Shown piece by piece: positions 25,686-34,980 of a DNA stretch of 64,000 nucleotides (position 1 is the first letter of the stretch; every line of letters begins with the position of its first letter). The notes below the pieces were generated by a model. The model ran no database searches. It worked only from the letters and a program-made list of their open reading frames with translations, and was not told where the DNA came from. The position numbers and the translations under genes are program-made. The DNA comes from JAJDXO01 sp965221855 (lineage in GTDB: Bacteria; Pseudomonadota; Alphaproteobacteria; Rhodospirillales; UBA2165), in NCBI GenBank assembly GCA_965221855.1, contig CBDCSV010000006.1, positions 620,001 to 684,000 on the forward strand. The letters are read 5' to 3'.

Positions 25686-27357
25686 CGACGTCGATCCCGT
25701 AGTCGCTTTTGGCATCTTCGGCCGTGATGAGCCCATCCAGAACGTCGTCGACGATGGCCTGCCGGTCCCGGTCGCGGGGATCGCCGTAGCCGCCGCCTCC
25801 CGGAAGCTCCAGTATCAGCCGGTCTCCATAGGGTACGGATTGGCGCCCCTTGCTCTCGAGCTCCGGGCCGGACTTGAGCCGAACCTCGCCCTTGGCGCCA
25901 TCCATACCGCCAAATCTCCCGCGAGGGGCATTCCATGTCCGGTCGAACATGGCGGCGACACTGAACGGCGTCCCGGCCTCTCCTCCGATTTCGATGGTCT
26001 GGCCAAGTCCGCCGCGAAACTTGCCGGCGCCCCCTGACCGCTCCCGCAGTTCCTTGCGCCAGATTACCAGCGGGAAACAGGTCTCGACGGCTTCCACGGG
26101 AGGGGTGCGGACACCGCTCGGAAAAGCCGTCGTGGAAAGCCCGTCCATCGTCGGCCGCCCGCCCGTCCCGCCTGTGTTGAACATGATGACGTCATAGTCC
26201 TCGGACAGTTCATCGGCCGACGCGATGACCTCCGGCGCGACGCCCGTCGGCCCGCCTCTCAACATGGGATTCCACATGGCCCCGGCGCCCTCCGCCGGAA
26301 CCTGATCGGGAATGACGGGAGCCAGGCAGCCGAAAACCACATCCGGCAGCATCTGGCCTATGACATGCCGCGCGGACACGGGCATGGGCCGAACGGCGTT
26401 CAGAATGCCGCCTTCCGGCGCGGATACGGTGATGGGCTCGATCGATCCGGCGTTGCACGGGATGTTCGGGCCAATGATGCAGTTCACGCCGAAGGTCGTG
26501 TAGGCGAGGGTAAAATTGTGAACCAGGTTGATGCCGTAGGTGCTGGCCGGAGATGAGCCCTCATAGTCGATATGGATGTGTTCATCGGCAATGGTCAGCT
26601 TGGCTTGAATCCTGATGGGTTCATCGAAGCCGTCCAGCTCGACCGAATGCGGATAATCGCCGTTCGGCAGTTTCTTGATCGCGTTGACGATGCTCTTGCG
26701 GGATTGGTCGATTATGCAATCGCCGACCTCCTCGATATCGTCGATTTCAAACTCTTCCAGCATGCCGACGAGCCGCCTGGCGCCGTCGTCATTGCAGGCC
26801 ATCATGGCGTAGAAGTCGCCTTCCATGTCGGTGGGATTCCTGACATTGGTCCTGAGCAGGCCCATCAGATCCTCGTTCACCACGCCTTCCCGGGCGAGGT
26901 GCATGATCGGGATGTTGATGCCTTCCTCGAAACATTGCCGGGCATCGGGCCCAAATCCCAAACCGCCCATATCCACGATGTGACATGTATTGGCCAAAAG
27001 ACCGACCGCGCGGCCCTTGTAAAATGCAGGCGTCACGACGGTGACGTCGTGATAATGCCCGACGGACAACCATGGATCGTTGGTCACGAACACGTCGCCC
27101 GGCTTCATGCCGTCGATTGGAAACTTGGCCAGGAAATGCTCGACGCAGATGGCCATGGAGTTGACATGGCCCGGCGTTCCGGTAACCGCTTGCGCCACCA
27201 TCTGTCCCCGCCGGTTGAATACGCCGGCGGACAGATCGCCGCATTCCCGGACCGACTGGCTGAACGCCGTATGAATGACCACTTGCGCCTGCTCCTCGAT
27301 CGCGGAGATCAGGCGGTTCCAGATTAGCTGATAGCGAATTTCGTCGAACTGACCCAT
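25663..27357 (-). CDS. Hydantoinase B / oxoprolinase family subunit
   Basis: The 564 residues match HyuB: GQFDEIRYQLIWNRLISAIEEQA at the start, SVRECGDLSAGVFNRRGQMVAQAVTGTPGHVNSM, the TNDPWLSVGHYHDV segment, and a C-terminal LELPGGGGYGDPRDRD. With HyuA it forms an ATP-dependent cyclic-amide hydrolase or related carboxylase; family members act on N-methylhydantoin, 5-oxoproline, caprolactam or acetone/acetophenone. The true substrate cannot be read from sequence. It starts 12 bases after hyuA, and overlaps the amidotransferase gene. GGGGAGA precedes its start. Confidence 0.93.
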   Translation of the reverse strand: MGQFDEIRYQLIWNRLISAIEEQAQVVIHTAFSQSVRECGDLSAGVFNRRGQMVAQAVTGTPGHVNSMAICVEHFLAKFPIDGMKPGDVFVTNDPWLSVGHYHDVTVVTPAFYKGRAVGLLANTCHIVDMGGLGFGPDARQCFEEGINIPIMHLAREGVVNEDLMGLLRTNVRNPTDMEGDFYAMMACNDDGARRLVGMLEEFEIDDIEEVGDCIIDQSRKSIVNAIKKLPNGDYPHSVELDGFDEPIRIQAKLTIADEHIHIDYEGSSPASTYGINLVHNFTLAYTTFGVNCIIGPNIPCNAGSIEPITVSAPEGGILNAVRPMPVSARHVIGQMLPDVVFGCLAPVIPDQVPAEGAGAMWNPMLRGGPTGVAPEVIASADELSEDYDVIMFNTGGTGGRPTMDGLSTTAFPSGVRTPPVEAVETCFPLVIWRKELRERSGGAGKFRGGLGQTIEIGGEAGTPFSVAAMFDRTWNAPRGRFGGMDGAKGEVRLKSGPELESKGRQSVPYGDRLILELPGGGGYGDPRDRDRQAIVDDVLDGLITAEDAKSDYGIDVDVSETVG

Positions 27358-27369
27358 CTTTGGTCTCCC

Positions 27370-29463
27370 CTATCGAGCCCGGCGTGACAGCTCAATGGCT
27401 CCATTGGATACGATTTTGGCGCTGAAGCTCGATCCCACCAGCGTCGAGGTTTCGTCTTCCACGATTATAGCAGGCCCCATCACCTCGGTGTCCGGCGGCA
27501 ACTCGTCTCGAACGTAGATCGCGTGGTCGGTCAAGCCGAGGGTCGCGGGATCGAATGCCTTGCGGCATTCCGATTTGGGACCGGAGGTGGAGGAAAAGGC
27601 GCCGTTGGCGATATTGTCGGGCCGGGATGCCGTGCTCACCGTGACCGACCATGCCACAACCTCGGCATCGACGATACCCTTCATGTTTCGCCCGAACACG
27701 TCCGCATAGCGCTCGTCGAACAGATCCTTGAGCGTATTGCCGGCGTCCTCGCCAAAGACGCCATCCGGTACATCGACGACAATTTCATGGCCCTGACCGC
27801 AATAGCGCATGTAGGCCTGCCGGCGCACGTCGAGGCCGCTTGCCGAGCCGCCGCCCAGCCTTACATATCCCTCCGCTTCGTCCTGCATCTCCTTCAGCGC
27901 ATCGTTGACCCGCCCGACTTCGAAGGACTCCATTTGTTGGTAGAAGGTTCTGACCACCTCATAGGACACCGGCGCCCTCAAAAATCCGATGGCGGATCCG
28001 ACACCGGCATTTCTGGGAATCAGGATTTTCGAGATACCCAGCTTCTCCGCCAGCCGGCAGGCGTGGAGGGGCGCGCCGCCGCCGAACGCGATCAAGGTTC
28101 GGTCATCCACGTTCTTCCCGCTCTCGATCGCATGTACCCGGGCGGCGCTGGCCATGTTCTCGCAAACCGTCTCCGTGACCCCGAACGCGGCATTGGCCGG
28201 CGGCACGTTCATCGGTATCCCGATGGTTTTTTCGATGGCCGACACCGCGGCCTGCCGATCCAGCTTCAATTTGCCGCCGGCGAAATTGTCGGGGTCGATC
28301 GACCCCAGCAGCAAATTCGCATCCGTTATGGTCGGTTCGGTCGCACCCTGGCCATAACAGGCCGGTCCGGGACTCGACCCCGCGCTCTGGGGTCCGACAC
28401 TGATCCGGCCGAGTTCGTCCATCCAGGCAATGGACCCGCCGCCGGCGCCGATCTCCACCATCTCGATTACGGGAATTCGAAGCGGGATTCCGCTGTCCTT
28501 GCGAAACCTATAGACCCGGGCCACCTCGAACCTGCGGCTGGACTGGGCACAGCCATTATCGACGAGACAAATTTTCGCCGTGGTGCCGCCCATGTCGAAT
28601 GGCACCACCTTGTCCATCTTGTTGGACTTGGCAATCTCGCTGGCGAAAATCGCGCCGCCGGCCGGGCCCGATTCGACCAGCCGGACCGGAAATTTCTTGG
28701 CCGTTTCCACGGTGGTCAGGCCGCCGCTCGACAACATCAGCAATAATGGGCAGTCGTAACCGGCCTCATTGAGCCTGCTCTCGAACTTCTCGATGTAGCG
28801 GGCCATACCCGGCTGGACATATGCATTCGCGCACGTCGTCGAGAATCGTTCAAACTCCCTGAATTCCGGAGATACCTCGGATGAGATCGAGATAGACCAA
28901 TCCGGGCGTCGAGACCGGATATAGTCTCGAACCATGATCTCGTGAACGGGATTGACGTAGGCATGGACGAATCCGACAGCGACGGACTCCGTATCCGCGG
29001 CATCCAACGCCGAGAGCATCGTCTCCAGGCTGTCTTCGGTTAGGGGCACCAACACCTCGCCCCGGGCATTCAGGCGCTCGGGCACCGTAAACCGCCGCCT
29101 GCGCGGCACCAGCGGTTCGGGCTTGATGATGTTGATGTCGTATTGTTCCGGCCGGCCTTCAGTGCCCATTTCTATTGTGTCGCGAAAACCGTCCGTGGTC
29201 ACGAGCGACGTCGTCGCGCCTTTTCGTTCGATGATCGCATTCGTCGCCAGCGTCGTGCCGTGAATGATTACGCCGATTTCGCCGGGTGAAATGCCCCCCT
29301 CCGACAACACCTCATCCAGGCCTGTCATGCAGCCGAGGGAGGGATCGTCCAGAGTGGTAAGCACTTTCGTCGTCAGCCGGCTGCCGGCGCCTTCGAGGGC
29401 GACGTCGGTGAAGGTTCCCCCGATGTCCAACCCTACCCGATACCTGTCATCTTGACTGGGCAT
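27370..29463 (-). CDS. Hydantoinase A / oxoprolinase family subunit
   Basis: The 697-residue protein is the ATP-binding partner of HyuB. The N-terminal phosphate motif VGLDIGGTFTDVAL is that of the ASKHA fold, and further motifs are HGTTLATNAIIERKGA, the DMGGTTAKICLVDNG loop and EIGAGGGSIAWMDELG. The length fits 5-oxoprolinase-like HyuA subunits that are separate from HyuB. It lies 166 bases downstream of the GST gene, the largest gap inside operon 1, so an internal promoter is possible. Hydrolysis or carboxylation of a cyclic amide or ketone is the likely chemistry. Confidence 0.93.
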   Translation of the reverse strand: MPSQDDRYRVGLDIGGTFTDVALEGAGSRLTTKVLTTLDDPSLGCMTGLDEVLSEGGISPGEIGVIIHGTTLATNAIIERKGATTSLVTTDGFRDTIEMGTEGRPEQYDINIIKPEPLVPRRRRFTVPERLNARGEVLVPLTEDSLETMLSALDAADTESVAVGFVHAYVNPVHEIMVRDYIRSRRPDWSISISSEVSPEFREFERFSTTCANAYVQPGMARYIEKFESRLNEAGYDCPLLLMLSSGGLTTVETAKKFPVRLVESGPAGGAIFASEIAKSNKMDKVVPFDMGGTTAKICLVDNGCAQSSRRFEVARVYRFRKDSGIPLRIPVIEMVEIGAGGGSIAWMDELGRISVGPQSAGSSPGPACYGQGATEPTITDANLLLGSIDPDNFAGGKLKLDRQAAVSAIEKTIGIPMNVPPANAAFGVTETVCENMASAARVHAIESGKNVDDRTLIAFGGGAPLHACRLAEKLGISKILIPRNAGVGSAIGFLRAPVSYEVVRTFYQQMESFEVGRVNDALKEMQDEAEGYVRLGGGSASGLDVRRQAYMRYCGQGHEIVVDVPDGVFGEDAGNTLKDLFDERYADVFGRNMKGIVDAEVVAWSVTVSTASRPDNIANGAFSSTSGPKSECRKAFDPATLGLTDHAIYVRDELPPDTEVMGPAIIVEDETSTLVGSSFSAKIVSNGAIELSRRAR

Positions 29464-29629
29464 ATCCCCGGTATTCCTCGAGCCCGCCGTCGTCCACCGT
29501 CAGAACCGGCCGTGTGCGGGGCCTTCCAGCCCGCTGCATGTTCCGGCTGGAACGTCTTTGACCGTAAAGGAACCACGCCGCGGATTGCCGATAAATTTCG
29601 ACACGATTTCGAGAATTATCGACATGGGT

Positions 29630-30325
29630 CTAATAGGGGTACCCATCGGATGTGGAGACCACCTGGCGATAGCCATCCGCTATCCTCCGGCGCCAGCCGT
29701 ACACCGGATCGTCCGTGGTCAGCAGTTTGAATCTGCTGGTATTTCCCGCCCACTGAAACAGGGCGAATAGAATGAAATCCACGTAGGCGGGCTGGTCCCC
29801 CGACAGATAGGCTTGCTCGAGAAGCATTTGACGGAACGGCTCGAGAGCATCGCGAAATCCAGCGACGTCCTCGTCGCGTCCCGCCTGCGCCTCTTCGAGG
29901 CTGCACCCGAGACGGGCCTCGCGGGTCCGGCGGTAGTGTTCCCGGTCATCCGGGTGGACATGGTCCAATACGTCCCTGGTAATCAGCGGCAGGAGCACCG
30001 GGTAGAGTGCGGCCGGCACCCAGGCATTGAGGAAACTCGCAAGCGCCCAGCTTCCGCGATCGGGAAACAACAAGCTTTCGGACGGCCAGGTCCGCTCGAG
30101 ATAGTTGGCGATTTCCCAGCTGTCGCAGACGACGGAATCGCCATGTTTCAACACCGGCGCCAACCGGTAGTCGGTCCAGCCCTCCAGGGCGGATTTGTCG
30201 AGAAACGTCGTGCCGACGACCTCGTAGTCCAGCTTCTTGTGCGCCAGGGCCAGTTTCGTACGCCAGACGTAGGGGCTGAACCTGAAGTTGTCCCGGCCAA
30301 GGAAATCGCAGAGCGTTATTTGCAC
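29630..30325 (-). CDS. Glutathione S-transferase, LigE (beta-etherase)-like
   Basis: The 231 residues show a thioredoxin-fold N-terminal half (FSPYVWRTKLALAHKKLDYE, APVLKHGDSVVCDSWEIANYLE) and a helical C-terminal half (GDQPAYVDFILFALFQWA). SPYVWRTK, the DSW-IA-YL motif, an AGRDED...LEPFR stretch and the GDQP-DF block all resemble LigE-type beta-etherases that use glutathione to cleave or reduce ether bonds of lignin-derived compounds. The match is from memory of the family and not a search, so a general GST is the safe call. Its place between the regulator and HyuA suggests a catabolic role. Confidence 0.8.
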   Translation of the reverse strand: MQITLCDFLGRDNFRFSPYVWRTKLALAHKKLDYEVVGTTFLDKSALEGWTDYRLAPVLKHGDSVVCDSWEIANYLERTWPSESLLFPDRGSWALASFLNAWVPAALYPVLLPLITRDVLDHVHPDDREHYRRTREARLGCSLEEAQAGRDEDVAGFRDALEPFRQMLLEQAYLSGDQPAYVDFILFALFQWAGNTSRFKLLTTDDPVYGWRRRIADGYRQVVSTSDGYPY

Positions 30326-30353
30326 GATGATGCTTCCGGTTCCGGTGTCCCGC

Positions 30354-31349
30354 CTAGGCGAGAACCCTCCTTGTGGAAATCGCCATGCCGGGCCGCCGGT
30401 CTTCTTGGGGAGATTTGCCGAACTCGGTTTTGTAGGTACGGGAAAAATGCTCCAGGCTTCCGAAACCGCTCGCCACCGCCACCTCGATCAGCGGCAGTTC
30501 GGATTGCAGCAGGAGGCGCCTGGCGTGGAGCAGTCTGATACGGCGGTAATAGCGGACCGCGGATGTCTTTACGTGCTCCTTGAACACCCTTTCGAGCTGA
30601 CGCTGGGAGATACCCACCTGGGCGGCCAGCCTGGATATGGGAATCGGGTCTTCTATGTTGCCTTCCATCAGGTCCACGACCTGAAGAACCCGGGGATTCG
30701 TAATTCCGAGCCGGAACCGGTTCGACGTTCTCTGGGTATTTTCCGCATTGCGGATTTCGCCCATGATGAATTGATCGGAAACCTCCGCCGCCACGTTGTG
30801 ACCGAAATGGACGCTGATCAGATGGAGCACCAGATCCATCGCCGCCGTTCCGCCCGCGCAGGTAAACCGGTCACGGTCGATTTCGAACAGGTTCCGGGTC
30901 GCCTCGACCCGCGGATAGGTCTCGATGAAACTGTCGAGAAACTGCCAGTGGATGGTCGCCCGGTATCCGTCCAGCAGGCCGGCTTCGGCGAGAAAGATGG
31001 AGCCCGCCCCCAGCGCGCCGAGATGGGCGCCCTTGCTGTCCAGCATCCGCAGCCAGGATTTGACGGGCGCGCCCAACAACAGGACCGGTTCGAACCCGAC
31101 GCAGCAAATCGCATTGGGGAAATAGCCCGCATCCTTCAGGGAACAGTCGGCGACGATGGACATACCGTTGATGGCCTCGACCGGCCGGCCGTCCCGGGAA
31201 ATGAACGTCCACTCGAACAGCGTTTCGTCGCAGATCCGATTGGCCATTCGAAGGGGGTCGATGGCGTTGATGAACGGGACGATCGAAAACTTCCGGGCCA
31301 GATAGATTCCGATTTTGATCGGACCGGCGGTGTCGGTCACTTTCAGCAT
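30354..31349 (-). CDS. GlxA-type transcriptional regulator (DJ-1/PfpI-like plus AraC HTH)
   Basis: The 331-residue protein has an N-terminal DJ-1/PfpI-like sensory domain (about residues 10-200) and a C-terminal AraC DNA-binding domain (about 230-320) with two helix-turn-helix units: ISRLAAQVGISQRQLERVFKEH and IEVAVASGFGSLEHFSRTYKTEFG. GlxA/GbdR/CdhR-type members typically activate catabolic operons for quaternary amines or arginine-like compounds. It is co-directional with, and embedded in, operon 1 (25 bases after DctM), an unusual place that suggests autoregulation. Paired AATAGTCAT repeats upstream of operons 1 and 3 are candidate binding sites. Confidence 0.88.
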   Translation of the reverse strand: MLKVTDTAGPIKIGIYLARKFSIVPFINAIDPLRMANRICDETLFEWTFISRDGRPVEAINGMSIVADCSLKDAGYFPNAICCVGFEPVLLLGAPVKSWLRMLDSKGAHLGALGAGSIFLAEAGLLDGYRATIHWQFLDSFIETYPRVEATRNLFEIDRDRFTCAGGTAAMDLVLHLISVHFGHNVAAEVSDQFIMGEIRNAENTQRTSNRFRLGITNPRVLQVVDLMEGNIEDPIPISRLAAQVGISQRQLERVFKEHVKTSAVRYYRRIRLLHARRLLLQSELPLIEVAVASGFGSLEHFSRTYKTEFGKSPQEDRRPGMAISTRRVLA

Positions 31350-31374
31350 GAACCCATTCGCCCAAGTAACTCCG

Positions 31375-32685
31375 CTAGCGCGTATCCATGGTCGACGGGA
31401 GCCACGTCGCGATTTCCGGAAAGATCGTCAGCAGTATGACGCCGACGATCATCAGGCAAAAGAACGGGATGGTCGCCCGCGCGATCTTGAAGATGCTGAT
31501 CCCCGTCAGCCCCTGAATAACGAACAGATTGAACCCGAGCGGCGGCGTGATCTGCGCCATTTCGACGACGATGATGACGAAGATGCCGAACCAGATGAGG
31601 TCGAAGCCGGCCGACGTCACCAGGGGAAGCACGACGGTGGTGGTCAGCACGATCATGGATATTCCCTCGATGAAGCAGCCCAGCACGATATAGAGCAGGC
31701 ACAAGGCCGCCATGAGGGCGAAGGGGTGCAGGTTGAAGGATCCGATCCAGCTCGCGAGCGCCGCCGGCAGGCCGGAAAACGCCAACGACGTGGTGAGGAA
31801 GGCGGCGCCCGTGAGGATGAAGAAGATCATGCAGGTCAGCCGGGTCGCGCCGAGCAGGCTTTCGGAAAACGTCTTCCAGTTGAGGGTGCCGGTCCAGGCG
31901 GACAGCAGGAGGGCGCCGATGACGCCGCCGGCGGCGGCCTCCGTCGCGGTGGCGATTCCGAGATAGATCGAGCCGATCACCGCGGCGATCAGCAGGACCA
32001 CGGGGATCAGTCCCTTCGACCGCCGCAACTTTTCCCGGAAACCGATTTTCAGGTCATCCAGGGGAACGCTGCCGGTCCTGATGATCGCCGACAGACCGAT
32101 ATAGCCCATGAACAGGGCGATCAGCATGAGACCGGGAAGCACCCCGGCCAGAAACAGCCTGACGATGGAGACGTCGGCGGCCACGCCGTAGACGATCATG
32201 ATGATCGACGGCGGGATCAGCAGACCCAGCGTTCCCGACCCGGCCAGGCTGCCGATGCTCAAATTCTGGTCGTAACCCTGCTGCCGGAGCTCGGGCAGGG
32301 ACATGCGGCCGATGGTGGCGACGGTCGCGGCCGAGGAGCCGCAGACGGCGGCGAAGATTCCGCACCCGACCACGTTGACGTGCATCAGCCGTCCCGGCAG
32401 CCACCGCACCCAGGGGGCCACGCCCCGGAACAGGATTTCCGACAGCCGGGCCCGGAACAGGATCTCCCCCATCCATATGAACAGCGGCAGGGCGGCCAGC
32501 GTCCAGGACGCCATGGTCTGCCACACCGACGTCGCCAGCGATTTCTCCACCGGCACCGTCCCGAAGAAGGTCAGGCCGATCCAGCCGACCCCCAATAGGG
32601 AAAGGGCGATCCACAGCCCGGAGCCCAGGAACAGGGCGAGGAAAATGACCAGGGTCACCGCGATTTGAGTGAGTTCGGGGGTCAT
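31375..32685 (-). CDS. TRAP transporter large permease DctM (system 2)
   Basis: This is a 436-residue inner-membrane protein with about twelve helices. DctM motifs: LPGRLMHVNVVGCGIFAAVCGSSAATVAT, LGLLIPPSIIMIVYG, the AVIGSIYLGIATATEAAAGG loop, and the end region EMAQITPPLGFNLFVIQG. It follows the small permease by 12 bases and precedes the GlxA-type regulator by 25. With the receptor and DctQ it makes a complete sodium-coupled uptake system dedicated to operon 1's substrate, presumably the compound handled by HyuAB and the GST. Confidence 0.93.
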   Translation of the reverse strand: MTPELTQIAVTLVIFLALFLGSGLWIALSLLGVGWIGLTFFGTVPVEKSLATSVWQTMASWTLAALPLFIWMGEILFRARLSEILFRGVAPWVRWLPGRLMHVNVVGCGIFAAVCGSSAATVATIGRMSLPELRQQGYDQNLSIGSLAGSGTLGLLIPPSIIMIVYGVAADVSIVRLFLAGVLPGLMLIALFMGYIGLSAIIRTGSVPLDDLKIGFREKLRRSKGLIPVVLLIAAVIGSIYLGIATATEAAAGGVIGALLLSAWTGTLNWKTFSESLLGATRLTCMIFFILTGAAFLTTSLAFSGLPAALASWIGSFNLHPFALMAALCLLYIVLGCFIEGISMIVLTTTVVLPLVTSAGFDLIWFGIFVIIVVEMAQITPPLGFNLFVIQGLTGISIFKIARATIPFFCLMIVGVILLTIFPEIATWLPSTMDTR

Positions 32686-32697
32686 GGGCGTGTCCCG

Positions 32698-33228
32698 CTA
32701 ATCCACGTTTTCCACCGGGCGGCCGAGGGCTTCGCTCTCGACCATGTAGGGCGGCGTTTGCCCCCGAAGGGAAGCGATCACGTCGTCCAGCACGGCGATG
32801 GTCAGGAGGAGCGAGCCGAGGCCGATGGAGATTTGGGGAATCCAGATAGGAATCACGATCAGGCCCTGGGACAGCTCCTCGAACCGCAAGGAATCCCAGG
32901 CCATGTCGAAGGCCGAGTAGGTGAGGAAGCCGATGAAATAGAGCGCGACGGCCATGACGCCCAGCTCCATGAGCCGGCGCGCCATGCCGTCGAACAGGTG
33001 GATGACGACGGTGACGCGGATGTGGCTGCCGTGCCGGTAGGTATAGGCGAGCGGCAGGAAGCCGGTCGCGACCACGCTCCAGGCGGTCAGGTCGTCGGCC
33101 CCCTTCACCTGGATGCCCAACTCCCGGCCGATCACCTGGGCGCAGATGAGCAGTCCGATGGCGACGATGAACAAGGCGGCAAGGACACCCCCGGCGAAAT
33201 ACACGAAATCCAGGGTTCTTCTGACCAT
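32698..33228 (-). CDS. TRAP transporter small permease DctQ (system 2)
   Basis: The 176-residue protein has four predicted helices and the DctQ pattern AWSVVATGFLPLAYTYRHGSHIRV, in which the short polar loop after helix 2 is typical. It lies 65 bases after the receptor gene and 12 before DctM, so the three genes are translated from one message. It probably stabilises the large permease. Confidence 0.88.
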   Translation of the reverse strand: MVRRTLDFVYFAGGVLAALFIVAIGLLICAQVIGRELGIQVKGADDLTAWSVVATGFLPLAYTYRHGSHIRVTVVIHLFDGMARRLMELGVMAVALYFIGFLTYSAFDMAWDSLRFEELSQGLIVIPIWIPQISIGLGSLLLTIAVLDDVIASLRGQTPPYMVESEALGRPVENVD

Positions 33229-33293
33229 GCCGCCCTCTGGTTGTGGCGCCCGGCCGCAGGCGGCGGGTCCCGTCCGGGCCGGGTCAATTTCTC

Positions 33294-34274
33294 CTACTTC
33301 CCGAGCGCATTATAGGCGGCGATGAACTTCTTGCCACGGTCTCCCGCCTTGGCCAGCCACTCGTCGACCATCTGGCTGCCGATTTTCTCGAGCTGGGCCA
33401 GGAACGCCGGATTGGGCGGCGCGACCGTCATGCCGTTCTTCGCCAGGTTGGCGGTGAGGCCCGCCTGGACGTTGGCGCTCATGATCCAGCCGCGGGCTTC
33501 CGCCTTGGCCGCCGCGCGGGTCACGGCGCGCCTCGTGGCGGCGTCGAGCCCGTCGAAGGCGCGGGCGTTCATGATCACCATGTTCTTGTTGTTCATGGCG
33601 TTGACGTCGTAGTAGTGGGACGTGAAATCCCACGCCTTGGTGTAGTTGCCGGTCGCCGCGGAGGTGATCATCGCGCTGACCACGCCGGTGGCGAACGCCT
33701 GGGGCACCTCGGCGGACTGGACCGTGGTCGGCACGGCGCCCATCAGTTCGGCGAAGCGGGCGGTCAGGGCGTTGTAGGCCCGGAACTTCACGCCCTTGTA
33801 GTCGGCGGTCGAGTTGATGGGTTTCTTGGCGTAGAGGCCCTGGCCCGGCCACGGCACCGAGAACAGCGCCATCAGGCCCTGGGATTTCAGCTTGGCCTCG
33901 ATGTGCGGCAGGGTCAGTTCATACACTTCCCAGGCCGTCGGCTGCCCCTTGGACAGGAACGGGATGCCGTCGACCTCGAAGAACGGGTCTTCCTTGCCGT
34001 AGGCCGACAGCAGGATCTCCCCCAGCTGGACCTGGCCGGTCTGCACGCCGCGCTTGATCTCGGGCATCTTGAGGAGCGAGGCGCCGGTGTGGAGGGTGAT
34101 GTTCAGCTTGCCCCCCGAATCGCGGGCCACGTCCTTGGCGAAGCGGGCGATGTTCTGGGTGTGGAAGTTGTTGTCCTTGTAGGCGGTCGCCATGTTCCAT
34201 TTGGTCTGGGCGTCCGCGGCGGCCGCGCCGAGGGCGACCACGGCGGCGGCGGAAATAGAGAGAATTTTCTTCAC
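33294..34274 (-). CDS. TRAP transporter substrate-binding protein DctP (system 2)
   Basis: I set the start at GTG 34274 because GGGAGG lies six bases upstream and the next residues form a signal peptide (KKILSISAAAVVALGAAAADAQ). The mature part of the 326-residue protein shows DctP features: NFHTQNIARFAKDV, IKRGVQTGQVQLGEI, and the long NSTADYKGVKFRAYNALTARFAEL segment, whose R in KFRAY is the conserved carboxylate-binding arginine. A closer subgroup of receptors for aromatic or keto acids cannot be excluded. It leads operon 1 downstream of the duplicated 34481-34862 sequence. Confidence 0.92.
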   Translation of the reverse strand: MKKILSISAAAVVALGAAAADAQTKWNMATAYKDNNFHTQNIARFAKDVARDSGGKLNITLHTGASLLKMPEIKRGVQTGQVQLGEILLSAYGKEDPFFEVDGIPFLSKGQPTAWEVYELTLPHIEAKLKSQGLMALFSVPWPGQGLYAKKPINSTADYKGVKFRAYNALTARFAELMGAVPTTVQSAEVPQAFATGVVSAMITSAATGNYTKAWDFTSHYYDVNAMNNKNMVIMNARAFDGLDAATRRAVTRAAAKAEARGWIMSANVQAGLTANLAKNGMTVAPPNPAFLAQLEKIGSQMVDEWLAKAGDRGKKFIAAYNALGK

Positions 34275-34480
34275 TTGAGCCTCCCGGGTGAAGGATTGAA
34301 GGTCACAAACCGGGGAACGCCTCCGTCGCGATTCCAGGATTCCCCGGCTTGACGGGCGCGAATTCTGCAATCCGCGCCTGCTATGGAGTCCGAAGTATCC
34401 GGGCCCGCCCTTCGGGAGACATGACATAATCCGCCATTAATTGAACGATAATCGACATGGGCTGGGCGGCCGCGACGGTT

Positions 34481-34862
34481 GCGAGCCATGCATTTATGCA
34501 TAGCGGCAAGGTGTTGAAAAACCATGATTTATAAATATGTTCCAACTGGGCCGTTTTCGTTGTAATAGTCATTCATGGACATTAATAGTCATTTAGTGTC
34601 ACCCGTTCGGGAGGTAACGCACCGATAAGGTCGTACAAAACTGCATAGCTCGTCCCTCCAAACCAAAACGCCACCCTACGCCTCCGGCCTTCAGTCGGCC
34701 GAAGCCGACTTTCGGACGGCGTAGGCGGACTTCGGGTGGCAGGCCACCCCGGCCTGGCGGTCGAAGGCGCTTAGGCGTAGGAGTGTCTCCCGAAGCTCCG
34801 CAGGAGCGAAGGGAGACGAGTGCGGTTCGGATAGACCGGCGGCAGTCATCCATACATTTAGC
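34481..34862 (-). repeat. Duplicated promoter-region element, copy 1
   Basis: These 382 bases recur with high identity at 46299-46639 in the same orientation. Copy 1 holds an extra 40-odd bases of GC-rich palindrome (around 34682-34728). Both copies lie about 150-210 bases upstream of the first gene of a minus-strand catabolic operon. Common contents are the paired AATAGTCAT sites, an AT-rich ATTTATAAAT palindrome able to serve as a -10 area, and a hairpin at 34785-34817 (GTCTCCC, GAA, GCTCC, GCA, GGAGC, GAA, GGGAGAC). Only short frames without family resemblance cross it. The remaining gap between 34275 and 34980 holds this repeat, a terminator and otherwise nothing I can interpret. Confidence 0.85.
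34564..34592 (-). promoter_or_regulatory. Paired AATAGTCAT direct repeats, candidate AraC-type operator (operon 1)
   Basis: AATAGTCAT occurs at 34564-34572 and again at 34584-34592, exactly 20 bases apart, close to two helical turns on one face. Downstream on the minus strand a weak -35 area and TATTTATAAAT follow at distances that fit activation by a regulator bound next to the -35 box. The same pair is kept at 46383-46411. The GlxA/AraC regulator at 30354-31349 is the obvious candidate protein. Confidence 0.5.
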
Positions 34863-34898
34863 CCGCGCGCGGGCCGGGGCAAGGGGGGAATTGGGGGC

Positions 34899-34930
34899 AA
34901 AAACCCTCTTCCCCTCGAAAGAGGAGAGGG
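34899..34930 (-). terminator. Intrinsic terminator of operon 2
   Basis: On the minus strand CCCTCTCCTCTTTCGAGGGGAAGAGGG forms a hairpin with six outer pairs and further inner pairs, followed by TTTTT. It lies 50 bases after the stop of the UxaA-family gene, in the right orientation to end operon 2. Confidence 0.7.
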
Positions 34931-34980
34931 AACCTTGTGTCGCTCCGCGGCCGCAACGGCGGCGGCCGGAGAATTCCAGC

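Noticed and set aside
29612..29630. Third partial copy of the duplicated leader, suggested by atcgacatgggt near 29617
   Set aside because: Only about a dozen bases match the sequence near 34452, which itself lies outside the repeat; too short to count.
34500..34560. Sigma-54 promoter in the duplicated leader
   Set aside because: TGGAAC and TTGC strings occur, but the spacing between GG and GC does not fit the -24/-12 rule in either copy.
34381..34572. Short minus-strand peptide beginning MTITTKTAQLEHIYKSW, also found with two changes at 46137-46391
   Set aside because: The match comes from the duplicated leader; the frames diverge and end differently after the shared part, with no ribosome site, so a conserved leader peptide is possible but not supported.
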